From contig CAZDVK010000007.1 in the NCBI GenBank assembly GCA_964508915.1, forward strand, positions 8,904-72,903: a stretch of 64,000 bases of DNA. Reading direction: 5' to 3'. This DNA comes from CAZDVK01 sp964508915 (lineage in GTDB: Bacteria; Pseudomonadota; Alphaproteobacteria; Paracaedibacterales; CAIULA01). The notes beneath the pieces are model-generated. The model was not told where the DNA came from, ran no database searches, and was given only the letters and a program-made list of their open reading frames with translations. Below are positions 8,615 to 17,447 of the stretch, one piece after another; within the stretch, counting starts at the first letter, position 1; every line of letters starts with the position of its first letter. The position numbers and the translations under genes are program-made.

Positions 8615-9212
8615 TCTTTTCCTCAACATTTTGAACCACAACTATTTTAGACATGTCGTTCGTACAACTGTCAATGAGGTTATAATCGAAATTCCATTTT
8701 TTTTGGGCAGCCATAATTTCTTCTGCATATGTTTTTCCTTTTGGAAAAATTCCAACAGTTGTTTCACGTGAAACATTTTTCTGAATTTGCAAAAGCCCAA
8801 CAAGAGATATGAAGGCACGCGCCGTGACAACATCAAAGGATTTTTGAATAGTAAAAGCGTCGTTTGTTATCAGCTCGTATTTTAAATCCAATTGGCGGCG
8901 CACCTCTTCCAAGAAAATAATTTTTTTCAGGTCAATTTCACAAAGGGTTATAGGGTGCCCTATAATTGACAAAATCACCCCCGGAAACCCCCCGCCACTT
9001 CCCACATCCAAACACTGATGATTTAATGAGCCAATGATGGATGAAATTTGATAGGAGTCAATAATATGCCGAACAGCTAAATCATCCAAATCATGTCGAG
9101 ATGACAGATTTGTTTTTTTACCCCATTTCAGATAAAGGGCTTGAAAAAAATGAAGCTTGTCTATTGTTTCACGTGAAACATTTTTAAAAAAAGGCAAGTC
9201 AGATAAATTCAT
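8607..9212 (-). CDS. rsmG: 16S rRNA (guanine527-N7)-methyltransferase RsmG (GidB)
   Basis: RsmG methylates N7 of G527 in the 530 loop of 16S rRNA using SAM. The SAM site LDVGSGGGFPG and the family segment LYLKWGKKTNLSSRHD are present, and FPKGKTYAEE lies near the C-terminus. I chose ATG 9212 over the codon at 9242 because it gives the usual short N-terminus MNLSDLPFF. The hexapeptide NVSRET occurs twice, near the N-terminus and about two thirds through, and each is the translation of a perfect parS site, so this gene doubles as the centromere. It is first in the rsmG-parA-parB operon. Confidence 0.93.
   Translation of the reverse strand: MNLSDLPFFKNVSRETIDKLHFFQALYLKWGKKTNLSSRHDLDDLAVRHIIDSYQISSIIGSLNHQCLDVGSGGGFPGVILSIIGHPITLCEIDLKKIIFLEEVRRQLDLKYELITNDAFTIQKSFDVVTARAFISLVGLLQIQKNVSRETTVGIFPKGKTYAEEIMAAQKKWNFDYNLIDSCTNDMSKIVVVQNVEEKNG
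8760..8775. promoter_or_regulatory. parS: parS site 1 (ParB binding), inside rsmG
   Basis: The sequence TGTTTCACGTGAAACA is a perfect 16-bp palindrome identical to the bacterial parS consensus. It lies in the coding region of rsmG, about 150 bp from the parA start. ParB from the adjacent gene is expected to load here. Confidence 0.95.
9165..9180. promoter_or_regulatory. parS: parS site 2 (ParB binding), inside rsmG
   Basis: This is a second perfect TGTTTCACGTGAAACA palindrome, 389 bp from the last base of site 1, near the 5' end of rsmG. Two identical sites beside parAB mark a centromere and usually indicate proximity to the replication origin, although no DnaA-box cluster is seen next to it here. 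Confidence 0.95.
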
Positions 9213-9314
9213 AAGAAAAAAACAAAAAAACCAATGAAACAACTTTAGTCAGGAAAAGAATCAAAATCAAGAAATTCCAGTCAGTAGTAGATGGAAAAAA
9301 TAGGTGATCGAAAT

Positions 9315-9533
9315 CTAGGTAATCACATAAATAATTATAAAAAATAGGGTGGTTAGACATATGGATATGATCGCTGACAAATAAATCTTTTTTTTGATCT
9401 CTGGGTTTTTCGGGGTTCCTGGCATTTGTTTTTCGTCAGCAGTCGAATCAATCACAACACCAACAGGTAAAAGCATTAAAAAAACAACCCAAAAAGCAAT
9501 TTGAAAAACAACAAAAATATTAACAAGTGTCAT
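9315..9533 (-). CDS. DUF1467 family small membrane protein
   Basis: This is a 72-residue protein with two transmembrane segments (about residues 6-28 and 49-70) separated by a cytoplasmic or periplasmic loop with DEKQMPGTPKNPEIKKK. The PGTP loop between two helices is the signature of DUF1467, a small alphaproteobacterial family of unknown function. It overlaps the end of the CinA-like gene as ATGA, so it is translationally coupled to it. The gene is too short for function to be guessed. Confidence 0.75.
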   Translation of the reverse strand: MTLVNIFVVFQIAFWVVFLMLLPVGVVIDSTADEKQMPGTPKNPEIKKKIYLSAIISICLTTLFFIIIYVIT

Positions 9534-10288
9534 TCAGAATATTCTATGTGTGGTTCAGCCCCGAATAAACGAACCATGTTTATGACGGCATCTGTTGCTT
9601 GAGATAATAAGTCACGATCTTGCCCTTTAATAACAAGAGTTGTTCCCACATCCGGTGGTGTTCGATAAAAAGGGTAACTGCCTATGGAAATAGATGGAAA
9701 ATCATTCTGAATGGCGGCTAAGGCATCTCCAATAACACCTTCGTGCAAATTAGATGTCACACTGTTTGTGTAAAAAGGAGCGCCCCTTTGAAGGGTCGGC
9801 AAAATTTCAGATAACATCCCCTTCATAACAGATGGCATGCCTGCAAGCACGAAAACATTTTCTATTTGGAACGATGGAACACCACTGACGGGGTTTGGTA
9901 TCAACGCTGTGATTTTTTCTGGCATCAAAGCCATACGGGCGCGAATACTGTTAAAACGGTCATTATATCTGTCTTTAATAATCTGCAAAGCCTCTTGATT
10001 TTCAACAAGCTGTTGGTCAAAAGCCTTGGCAATAGAGGCTGCTGTAATATCATCATGGGTTGAGCCAATACCACCTGTTGTAAAAACGTATGTATGTTGG
10101 CCCCTCAAAGCGTTCACAGCTTCTATAATTTTTTCTTCTATGTCTGGAATAATACGCACCTCAGCCACTTCAATACCTAAGGGCAATAATTCAAGGGCAA
10201 TGTGGCGATTATTTGTTTCAAGGGTGCGCCCTGATAAAATCTCATTACCAATAACAACAACGCCAGCTGTTAACTGTAAGTTTTCCAT
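9530..10288 (-). CDS. CinA-like protein, molybdopterin-binding (MoCF) domain
   Basis: The start at ATG 10288 gives MENLQLTAGVVVIGNEILSG and 252 residues. The GNEILSGRTLETN and FTTGGIGSTHDDIT motifs define the MoaB/Mog-type domain that forms the N-terminal half of CinA. The C-terminal nicotinamide-nucleotide amidohydrolase half is absent, as in the stand-alone versions common in alphaproteobacteria. Such stand-alone proteins have been linked to pyrophosphatase activity on nucleotide cofactors; activity here is inferred from family only. It is followed, with overlap, by the DUF1467 gene. Confidence 0.85.
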   Translation of the reverse strand: MENLQLTAGVVVIGNEILSGRTLETNNRHIALELLPLGIEVAEVRIIPDIEEKIIEAVNALRGQHTYVFTTGGIGSTHDDITAASIAKAFDQQLVENQEALQIIKDRYNDRFNSIRARMALMPEKITALIPNPVSGVPSFQIENVFVLAGMPSVMKGMLSEILPTLQRGAPFYTNSVTSNLHEGVIGDALAAIQNDFPSISIGSYPFYRTPPDVGTTLVIKGQDRDLLSQATDAVINMVRLFGAEPHIEYSE

Positions 10289-10304
10289 AGTCAAATACCT
10301 AAAA

Positions 10305-11549
10305 CTATTTTTTCTTTTTATAGCCCATAACAACCATAAGGGTTAACAAGGAAATAATGGCAATAATTCCGCTTCCAATAAATGCTTTGGCTTCGCCATA
10401 GTGTTGAGACAAAAATCCAGCGCCCATATCCGCACAAAAGGCTGCAATGGCGCTGATGATGTAATAACACCCAAACCCAGTACCTCTTAAATTTTCTGGA
10501 ACTTTTTGGGCAACAAGAGACACAAAAATATTTTGTGTAATCCCATACTGAATACCCCAAAATAAAACGCCAATAAATACAGCAGTCAATGAACCTGCTG
10601 TTGCTAAAACCAAATCAGCCAGAACAATAAAAATAATACCGATGGCCAACAGCCAGTACCGGTTCATACGGTCAGCTAAAACCCCAATGGGGTAAGAAGC
10701 AGCACACCACCCGGCGTTAAACAACATCATAATGGCAGGTGCATAGGTGCTAGCTAAACCAAAATTCATATGGGCATGAAGAATCAGGAATGTTTCGCTC
10801 ATGCGGGATAGCATAAAAATGGCGTTTACAATCATCAAAAGCCAAAAAGAATGCCCCAGCAATTTAAAGTTAGACAAACGAATAGTTGTCCGACGTTTGG
10901 GGGTGGGTAAAGGAACTTCCGCAGATACAGCTGAATGGTCAAATTGTTTCGGTTCTTTCACCATAATCAGCAAAACAGCAAAGGCGATAAATGCAGGAAT
11001 AGATGCAAGCCAAAACACTTGTTGAAAATTATTATGGGTCCAAATCATAGCAAAAATGCCGCATACAGCCCCTAAAAAAGAACCAGCAGTTCCAAGGCTT
11101 CGCTTTAATCCATAGGATGCACCAATTCGGTTAGCCGGTGCCACATCGGCCACCATGGCATCACGGGGGGTTGCTTGAATTCCGTTACCAAAACGTTCCA
11201 TCAGCCGCGCTGTAAAGACGCTTCCAAAAGAATTCGCCATGGCTAATAAAGGCCTACTAAAAACAGAAAGCATATAGCCAAATATCATGACAGGCTTGCG
11301 TCGACGCAGGTAGTCACTGAACATACCTGAAAAAAGTTTCATGGCATAAGACGACCCTTCAGCCATGCCTTCTAAAAAACCAATCCAGGTTGTTGAAACG
11401 CCTACTAGAGTTTTCAAATAAATACCAGAAAAACTGTAAATCATAACAAAGGAAAGGTTGATTAAAAACATCATGCTTCCCAATATCCAAACAGTCTTTG
11501 GAATTGGCTGTTTAGCTTTAGTGTCGGGCAAAACCTCTTCCATGGACAT
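10305..11549 (-). CDS. Major facilitator superfamily transporter
   Basis: This is a 414-residue protein with about twelve hydrophobic segments and a central cytoplasmic loop near residues 205-225 (EVPLPTPKRRTT), the standard 6+6 layout of MFS carriers. The loop after helix 2 contains GMFSDYLRRRKPVM, a version of the MFS motif A. No substrate-specific signature is recognised; close families include drug and sugar-phosphate type carriers. Only 16 bp separate it from the downstream CinA-like gene, so the two may be cotranscribed. ATG 11549 and ATG 11543 are both possible starts. Confidence 0.85.
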   Translation of the reverse strand: MSMEEVLPDTKAKQPIPKTVWILGSMMFLINLSFVMIYSFSGIYLKTLVGVSTTWIGFLEGMAEGSSYAMKLFSGMFSDYLRRRKPVMIFGYMLSVFSRPLLAMANSFGSVFTARLMERFGNGIQATPRDAMVADVAPANRIGASYGLKRSLGTAGSFLGAVCGIFAMIWTHNNFQQVFWLASIPAFIAFAVLLIMVKEPKQFDHSAVSAEVPLPTPKRRTTIRLSNFKLLGHSFWLLMIVNAIFMLSRMSETFLILHAHMNFGLASTYAPAIMMLFNAGWCAASYPIGVLADRMNRYWLLAIGIIFIVLADLVLATAGSLTAVFIGVLFWGIQYGITQNIFVSLVAQKVPENLRGTGFGCYYIISAIAAFCADMGAGFLSQHYGEAKAFIGSGIIAIISLLTLMVVMGYKKKK

Positions 11550-11666
11550 TCAAAGAACCCTTAACTATTTTAATTTTTTAGAATAAAACTTCCTTATCTA
11601 GCAGTAAGTTAACTGATTCTGGCTTCTTGAGCAATTTTTTTCTACCTTGAGTCATTGTATTTTTGT

Positions 11667-11695
11667 TTGAATTGCATCTAAAGAGACCCTATCAT
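11667..11695 (+). promoter_or_regulatory. Probable sigma-70 promoter of ftsE operon
   Basis: TTGAAT at 11667-11672 and TATCAT at 11690-11695 are separated by exactly 17 nt, placing transcription start near 11702, about 27 nt before ftsE. The intergenic stretch 11550-11728 is otherwise AT-rich without other recognised sites. Confidence 0.5.
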
Positions 11696-11728
11696 TAAGC
11701 CTATCGAACATTTTTTGAAGGAATAAAC

Positions 11729-12451
11729 TTGGTGGCGTTTCAACGGCGTGCCCACGTGGAAATTATTCGTTTTGATCAGGTTAGTTTGTACTACCCCGAA
11801 GGGTCACCTGTATTTTACAATTTGAATTATTCTTTCTTTGCTGGTGGTTTTTATTTTTTAACAGGGCCCAGTGGCGCGGGTAAATCATCTTTATTAAAGT
11901 TGGTTTATCGTGGTATTCGACCCACAGAAGGGGCTGTCCGTGTGTTTGGCCGTGATGTGAATACTATTTCAGGTCGTGAACTTCCTTTATTTCGTCAACG
12001 TATGGGGCTTGTTTTTCAAGATTGTCGGCTTTTAAACCACCTAAGCGCCCTTGATAATGTGGCCTTGCCTATGAAAATCACCGGGGTCGATGTACGTCGA
12101 TGCCGCTCTTATGCCAAAGAATTACTTCACTGGGTTGGGCTGTCTAATCAAATGGGGCATTTGCCAGACATGTTGTCTGATGGCCAAAAACAACGTGTGG
12201 CTATTGCCCGGGCCGTTATCACGCGGCCTTTGTTGCTTTTAGCGGATGAACCAACGGGTAACGTGGATGATGCGGCTGCTTATAAATTGATGATGCTGTT
12301 TGAAGAATTAAATAAAATCGGGACAACCATCGTGATGGTCACCCATAATCAAGGTATCGTCAAAGCGTTCCCTTATCCCGAATTGCAGCTGAATCAAGGT
12401 CAAATTATCACCCAACATCCTCAGCGATTTCAAGAAATTCAAAGGGGCTAA
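11729..12451 (+). CDS. ftsE: Cell division ATP-binding protein FtsE
   Basis: FtsE is the cytoplasmic ATPase of the FtsEX complex, which transmits a division signal across the inner membrane to activate murein hydrolases through EnvC-type proteins. It has Walker A GPSGAGKSS, Walker B LLLADEPTGNVD and a signature LSDGQKQR, where Asp replaces the usual Gly. The start is TTG 11729 or GTG 11732, after AAGGA at 11718-11722. The N-terminus is about 10 residues longer than the E. coli protein. ftsX follows after 3 bp. An EnvC-like gene is present at 54 kb. Confidence 0.93.
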   Translation: MVAFQRRAHVEIIRFDQVSLYYPEGSPVFYNLNYSFFAGGFYFLTGPSGAGKSSLLKLVYRGIRPTEGAVRVFGRDVNTISGRELPLFRQRMGLVFQDCRLLNHLSALDNVALPMKITGVDVRRCRSYAKELLHWVGLSNQMGHLPDMLSDGQKQRVAIARAVITRPLLLLADEPTGNVDDAAAYKLMMLFEELNKIGTTIVMVTHNQGIVKAFPYPELQLNQGQIITQHPQRFQEIQRG

Positions 12452-12454
12452 AAT

Positions 12455-13390
12455 ATGAGCAAAAAAAATAACACGGTGGATTTTATTGAAGATATTCCCA
12501 TTAGTCAGGAAGGGAAACGTCCATTTTTACCTTGGATTATGGGGTTGTTTACCTTATTTCTTGTGGTCGTCTTGGCATGCACGTTATCTTTAGGGGGAAC
12601 TTTTTTAAGGTGGAATCAGCAACTTACCAATAAGTTTACTATTGAAATTCCCAATGTCACCATTATCCAAAACCCCACAGATGCAGCCGACAGTCACCAG
12701 AACCTGCCGTCAACAGCTGTGCAAGCGGTCATGGAAATTCTTAAAACGTATCCAAGCGTTATCAAAGCGGAAGTTGTTGAACAAGATCGTTTGTTGAATT
12801 TAATCAAACCGCTCATTGGAAATATTGAACTATTAAATGACCTGCAGCTTCCTATTTTAGTAGACATGGAAACCCTATCCAGTGCAGATTTTCCCGTGCA
12901 AGAGCTGCGGGAAAAATTGAAGCCTATTTCAGAACTTATTCGGGTGGAACCTCATGCCCGTTGGCAGCAAACCTTATATACCTTTGGTAAAGGAATACAA
13001 ACCTTATCCTTTGGGATGATGACTTTTATTATCATGATGATTTTTCTGGTTGTTGGCTTTGTAACGCGTTCAAGCTTGGCAACCTATGAACCTCAAATTA
13101 ATGTGTTACGTCTAATGGGCGCAAAGAATAGCTACATTGCAGGGCATTTTCAAAAACATACATTCCTTCATTGTCTTAAGGGCGGCGGTCTTGGCGCCTT
13201 GGCAGCTTTGCCCATGGTTTACGGGATTTCGTTTTTTGCAAAAAAAATTGGTCTGCCTGAATTGTTTAAAGATATTATTTCTTTAGAATTGCTTATTCTG
13301 TGTGCCGCACTTCCATTGTCTTTAGCTGTTTTAAGCATTATTGTTTCACGTATTACAATCGTTAGAACGTTGGCGCGTTTGGAATATTAA
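12455..13390 (+). CDS. ftsX: Cell division protein FtsX
   Basis: FtsX is the four-helix membrane partner of FtsE. The 311-residue protein shows one transmembrane segment near residues 25-48, a periplasmic domain of about 130 residues that in known systems contacts EnvC, and three C-terminal helices within the FtsX domain (RLMGAKNSYIAGHFQKH between the helices). Its ribosome binding site AAGGGG lies over the ftsE stop. Gene order ftsE-ftsX and the periplasmic domain size fit the FtsX type rather than the LolC type. Confidence 0.92.
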   Translation: MSKKNNTVDFIEDIPISQEGKRPFLPWIMGLFTLFLVVVLACTLSLGGTFLRWNQQLTNKFTIEIPNVTIIQNPTDAADSHQNLPSTAVQAVMEILKTYPSVIKAEVVEQDRLLNLIKPLIGNIELLNDLQLPILVDMETLSSADFPVQELREKLKPISELIRVEPHARWQQTLYTFGKGIQTLSFGMMTFIIMMIFLVVGFVTRSSLATYEPQINVLRLMGAKNSYIAGHFQKHTFLHCLKGGGLGALAALPMVYGISFFAKKIGLPELFKDIISLELLILCAALPLSLAVLSIIVSRITIVRTLARLEY

Positions 13391-13395
13391 CGGGA

Positions 13396-13941
13396 ATGTA
13401 CCGCTGTATTACTGTTTTTTTAGTTAGCATAATCGCCTTGTGGCTGGTTGGCCTTGGCATTTTTTGGATTACAATTCCAAAAAAACCCACGGATCTTCAT
13501 ACCCCAACAGATGCTGTTGTTGTGCTAACAGGTGGTGCTGGTCGTGTTCAGCTTGGTTTTTCCCTGATGGAACAAGGGCTTGGAAAAAAATTGTTCATCA
13601 GTGGCGTTCCACCCACCGTTAAAATTAAGGATTTAGCTGCTGTCCAAAAAACCCCCCCTAAAGATAGCGTTAAGGAAGCAACTGATTTAGGACACGAAGC
13701 AGAAAACACCCGTGAAAATGCGCAAGAAGTGGCCCGATGGGTTATCAATGAAAAAATACAAAGCGTTCGCCTGGTAACAGCTTGCTTTCATATACCTAGA
13801 AGTATTCTAGAGATTCGGAAAATTCTACCCACTCTAACAATCATTCCGCATCCGTTAGAAATGAATACCATGACAAAGAAATCATTTTTCTTTTTGATTC
13901 AAGAGTTTCACAAATATATGTGGGCACGAATATTTTTCTAA
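13396..13941 (+). CDS. YdcF/ElyC-like DUF218 membrane protein
   Basis: The 181-residue protein has one N-terminal transmembrane helix (residues 4-27) and a DUF218 domain facing the periplasm. Conserved family segments are TDAVVVLTGGAGRVQLG, ENTRENAQEVARW and VTACFHIPRS. Relatives such as SanA and ElyC affect envelope integrity, but the reaction is not established. It lies 5 bp after ftsX and is probably in the ftsEX operon, an arrangement that recurs in alphaproteobacteria. Confidence 0.85.
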   Translation: MYRCITVFLVSIIALWLVGLGIFWITIPKKPTDLHTPTDAVVVLTGGAGRVQLGFSLMEQGLGKKLFISGVPPTVKIKDLAAVQKTPPKDSVKEATDLGHEAENTRENAQEVARWVINEKIQSVRLVTACFHIPRSILEIRKILPTLTIIPHPLEMNTMTKKSFFFLIQEFHKYMWARIFF

Positions 13942-13945
13942 AAGT

Positions 13946-14518
13946 TTAGTCCATACCTTCATCTAGGCTGCCAATGCTACCGTCATCACGAACAGTTGGT
14001 CTGCTTCCACCATCATCACCATCATCACTTTCCACAGATGTTTCATATCCCGTTGCAACAGAAGATGCACCTGAGACAGAAAAATGAGCGTCCCTAGCAT
14101 CAACTGCAGGTTCTGCGGTTTGCTCATCGAACCCTAAAACGAAAAAAGGAGAACTCGGGTCATTTGGATTGAATCTATCAGAGAGATGAATAGCTATGAG
14201 CCGTGATGGCTTCGCACATCCATCAACAATCGCACACCCATCAACAGCTGGGGTTGGGGCCCTTGACGCGTGATACTGGTCCCAATCAAAAGGGGCTATG
14301 GGGGCAGGTCTACTTAAAACCTTTGGAGCACCACCTTCGGTAGAATCATAATCTGTCTCACTTGTTGGGGGAATGGGCAGTGGTCTGCTCACCCTTAAAT
14401 TCTGTACAGCTAGTCCCAATCTGTTTGTGATATCTGACAAAACACCAGACAAAAATTCTGCAGCAAAGCCGCTAGAAAAATTAGAAACAAGAATGAAGAT
14501 GGTCAAGAATCGAATCAT
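13946..14518 (-). CDS. Secreted acidic low-complexity protein
   Basis: No family is recognised. I chose ATG 14518 because GGAAGAG lies 8 nt upstream and the protein then starts with a clean signal peptide (MIRFLTIFILVSNFSSGFAA). The mature part, about 170 residues, is rich in Asp, Ser, Pro and Gly and probably disordered. It contains a short duplicated motif (VDGCAIVDGCA) with two Cys and an acidic tail with DDGDDGG. It is transcribed alone toward the ftsEX operon. It may be lineage-specific and could be surface-exposed or secreted. Confidence 0.6.
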   Translation of the reverse strand: MIRFLTIFILVSNFSSGFAAEFLSGVLSDITNRLGLAVQNLRVSRPLPIPPTSETDYDSTEGGAPKVLSRPAPIAPFDWDQYHASRAPTPAVDGCAIVDGCAKPSRLIAIHLSDRFNPNDPSSPFFVLGFDEQTAEPAVDARDAHFSVSGASSVATGYETSVESDDGDDGGSRPTVRDDGSIGSLDEGMD

Positions 14519-14724
14519 GAAAGCGTCTCTTCCAAACAAAATACTTTTAAGAAATTTTAATTAAATTTTTTTATTTAGCAATGAAAAAATTTAAAAAGGA
14601 AATTTTTGTATCAAAAAATCACCCCCTGGGTCCGTTTAAACCATCTCGAATTTTTCAGTTGAATCCAAAAGCCCCATCAGGCATTACTTAAATAACAGTT
14701 TATTCACTTTGAACAAGGCACAGG

Positions 14725-15543
14725 ATGACAGGAAATTTAATGCAAGGTAAGCGTGGACTTATTATGGGCTTAGCCAATGACTATTCATTGGCATGGGGAA
14801 TCAGTAAAGCTCTGGCATCTCAGGGGGCGCAGCTGGCCTTCACTTATCAAGCAGAAAGCCTTAAAAAACGAATTGAACCCTTGGCTGATAGCTTAGGGTC
14901 TAAAATCCTTTTGCCTTGTGATGTCAGTCAAGAAGGGGCCGTTGCCCAAACATTTGAAGAAATTTCTCACATTTGGCCAACTATCGATTTTGTGGTTCAT
15001 TCTTTGGCGTTTTCTGACAAGGAAGAACTAAAAGGAAAATACGTTAATACGTCCCGCGGTAATTTTCTGAATTCGTTGGATATTTCTTGTTATTCCTTTA
15101 CAGAAGTATGCCGCGAAGCAGCCAAATTAATGCCCAACGGTGGTTCCTTAATTACATTAACATACTATGGTGCTGAAAAAGTAATGCCCCACTACAACGT
15201 GATGGGAATTGCCAAAGCAGCCCTAGAGGCCAGCGTGCGCTATTTAGCTGTGGACCTAGGTGGCGATAACATTCGGGTTAATGCTATCTCAGCAGGCCCT
15301 GCCAAAACGTTAGCGGCATCAGGAATTGGGGATTTTCGGTATATTTTAAAGTGGAATCAATATAATTCCCCATTAAAACGCAACATTACCATTGATGATG
15401 TAGGTGGTTCTGCCCTTTATTTATTAAGTGATTTAGCCAGTGGCGTCACCGGCGAAGTACACCACGTAGATTGTGGCTATCATGTGGTGGGTATGAAATC
15501 TGTAGATGCGCCGGATATTACCGTTGAAAAAACCGCATCTTAA
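14725..15543 (+). CDS. fabI: Enoyl-ACP reductase FabI
   Basis: FabI catalyses the final NAD(P)H-dependent reduction in each round of type II fatty acid elongation. The protein has 272 residues. The catalytic Tyr-x6-Lys pair is Y157 and K164 (YNVMGIAK), with a second conserved Tyr ten residues before Y157. The nucleotide site (GLANDYSLAWGI) and the SAGPAKTLAASGI loop that covers the triclosan site are intact. ATG 14740 (MQGKRGLI) is an alternative start. The gene is 26 bp upstream of yejA and may be cotranscribed with it. Confidence 0.95.
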   Translation: MTGNLMQGKRGLIMGLANDYSLAWGISKALASQGAQLAFTYQAESLKKRIEPLADSLGSKILLPCDVSQEGAVAQTFEEISHIWPTIDFVVHSLAFSDKEELKGKYVNTSRGNFLNSLDISCYSFTEVCREAAKLMPNGGSLITLTYYGAEKVMPHYNVMGIAKAALEASVRYLAVDLGGDNIRVNAISAGPAKTLAASGIGDFRYILKWNQYNSPLKRNITIDDVGGSALYLLSDLASGVTGEVHHVDCGYHVVGMKSVDAPDITVEKTAS

Positions 15544-15569
15544 ATAATAGAAGAAGGAGAGGGCGCACC

Positions 15570-17447
15570 TTGCTAAGAAACTTTATTGTCGTATTTGTCA
15601 GTTTCATTCTTCAATCCTATGCAACACCTCAACATGGTGTTGCAACCTTTGGCACCCCAAAATATACAGCCCAATCCCCACATTATGATTACGTCAATCC
15701 AAAAGCACCCAAAGGCGGCTCTATGCGATTCGCCGCCCTTGGAACCTTTGATAATTTTAATCCATTCATTGTAAAAGGCGTTGCCGCATCAGGTCTTGAT
15801 AAGTGTTATGCCACTTTATTGGCACGATCTTTGGATGAGCCAGCCAGCGGTTATGGGTATGTGGCTGAAACAGTAGAGGTGGCCCCTGATTTAAGTTGGG
15901 TTATTTTTAATTTAAACCCTAAAGCCACCTTTGCAGATGGCAGCCCTATGACCGCCGACGATGTTATTTTTTCTTTCAATTCCTTGAAAGAAAAAGGTGT
16001 GCCTATGTACCGCACTTATTATAAAGCTATTCAAAGCGTTGAAAAATTATCTGACCATGCCATTAAGTTTTACTGTCCCGGTAATAAGAACAAAGAAATT
16101 CCTGTTATTTTGGGTCAATTGCCGGTTTTATCCCAAAAATATTTTGAAACCATCAAATTTGATGAAACATCTTTAAAGCTACCTTTATGTAGCGGCCCCT
16201 ATACGGTTAAAGAATTAGAGCCTGGACGTTTTGTTTCCTATGAACGCATCAAAAATTGGTGGGGTGACACTATATTCAGCCAAAGGGGCCTAAATAATTT
16301 CGATGTCGTTCGTTATGATTATTACCGCGATAGCAACGCCATGTTTGAAGCCTTTAAAACGGGCCAAGTCGATTACCGTTATGAAAATACATCGCGTTTA
16401 TGGGCCATAGGGTATGACTTTCCAGCCGTTGAAAAGGGTGCTGTTGTTAAAAAAACGTTCCCTGTGCGTGAATACGGCTTTACTTACGGGATTTTCCTGA
16501 ATACGCGCAAACCTTTTTTTCAAAACCGCCTGGTGCGTCAAGCCTTGACGTCTCTATTCGACTTTGAATGGGCCAACAAAAATTTGTTCTATGGCTTATA
16601 TAGCCGAAATTACAGCTATTTTGCTGATGGTGCATTTGATTCTTTTGGGAAATTAGAACCTGCTGTCAAAAAAGTTTTAGAAACTTATGCCGGCAAAATT
16701 CCTGCCGAAGCGTTAACAGATGATTTTACATTGCCAAAATTTACATCTGAAGCTAAATCACGAACTATTTACGACACTGTTTTAAAACTTTTAAAAGAAG
16801 CTGGTTGGGTAATTCGTGGTCAAAAATTGGTGAATGAAAAAACGGGTGAACCCCTCCAGTTTGAGCTTTTGATTTATGAACAAGGTCTTCAAAAGGTGGC
16901 CCTTCACTATAAAGGATGTCTTGAAAAAATAGGTATTACACTTGCCATTCGTATGGTTGACGTATCTAGCTATATAGAACGTTTAGAAAAATACGATTTT
17001 GATTGTGTTTTTCACGCTTTAGGTCAAAGCCCAACGCCTGGAAACGAACAACGAGACATGTGGACAAGTCAGGCAGCTAAAACTCCTAACTCACGAAATG
17101 TGGCCGGTATTGCTGACCCTGTTGTAGACGACTTGGTTGAAAAAATGATTGAAGCACAAACTTACGAAGATCTGACAATCTATACGAAAGCTTTGGATCG
17201 TGTTCTATTGTTTGGCTATTATATGGTCCCTGGGTGGAAAATTGGAGCCAGCCCCGTTGCCTATTGGGACAAATTCTCTATGCCTGAAACATTACCGTCT
17301 TTTGAACCTTTTAACCCCAGCACGTGGTGGTTTGATGCCGAAAAAAACAAAAAAGTACAAGCATTTTTGGGGCACACACATGATGCTAAACCTCAAAAAA
17401 CTGGGAGTTTTTGGGGTAAAATTAAGTCTTTTCTTGGAGTTTCATGA
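15570..17447 (+). CDS. yejA: YejA-like extracellular solute-binding protein (family 5)
   Basis: YejA binds oligopeptides (and in enterobacteria microcin C) in the periplasm and delivers them to the YejBEF transporter. The 625-residue product starts at TTG 15570, after a strong AGAAGGAGAGGG site. It has a signal peptide (about residues 1-18) and a SBP_bac_5 domain with the N-terminal HGVATFGTPKY and NPKAPKGGSMRFA segments typical of YejA. yejB follows with a 4-bp overlap (ATGA). No lipobox is seen, so the protein is probably soluble. Confidence 0.9.
   Translation: MLRNFIVVFVSFILQSYATPQHGVATFGTPKYTAQSPHYDYVNPKAPKGGSMRFAALGTFDNFNPFIVKGVAASGLDKCYATLLARSLDEPASGYGYVAETVEVAPDLSWVIFNLNPKATFADGSPMTADDVIFSFNSLKEKGVPMYRTYYKAIQSVEKLSDHAIKFYCPGNKNKEIPVILGQLPVLSQKYFETIKFDETSLKLPLCSGPYTVKELEPGRFVSYERIKNWWGDTIFSQRGLNNFDVVRYDYYRDSNAMFEAFKTGQVDYRYENTSRLWAIGYDFPAVEKGAVVKKTFPVREYGFTYGIFLNTRKPFFQNRLVRQALTSLFDFEWANKNLFYGLYSRNYSYFADGAFDSFGKLEPAVKKVLETYAGKIPAEALTDDFTLPKFTSEAKSRTIYDTVLKLLKEAGWVIRGQKLVNEKTGEPLQFELLIYEQGLQKVALHYKGCLEKIGITLAIRMVDVSSYIERLEKYDFDCVFHALGQSPTPGNEQRDMWTSQAAKTPNSRNVAGIADPVVDDLVEKMIEAQTYEDLTIYTKALDRVLLFGYYMVPGWKIGASPVAYWDKFSMPETLPSFEPFNPSTWWFDAEKNKKVQAFLGHTHDAKPQKTGSFWGKIKSFLGVS

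Noticed and set aside
8607..9320. Replication origin next to parABS
   Set aside because: No cluster of DnaA boxes (TTATNCACA) or AT-rich repeat array is visible; adjacency to parS alone is not enough.
15586..15774. Second open frame at the start of yejA
   Set aside because: It is a shadow of the yejA frame, which has signal peptide and family motifs.
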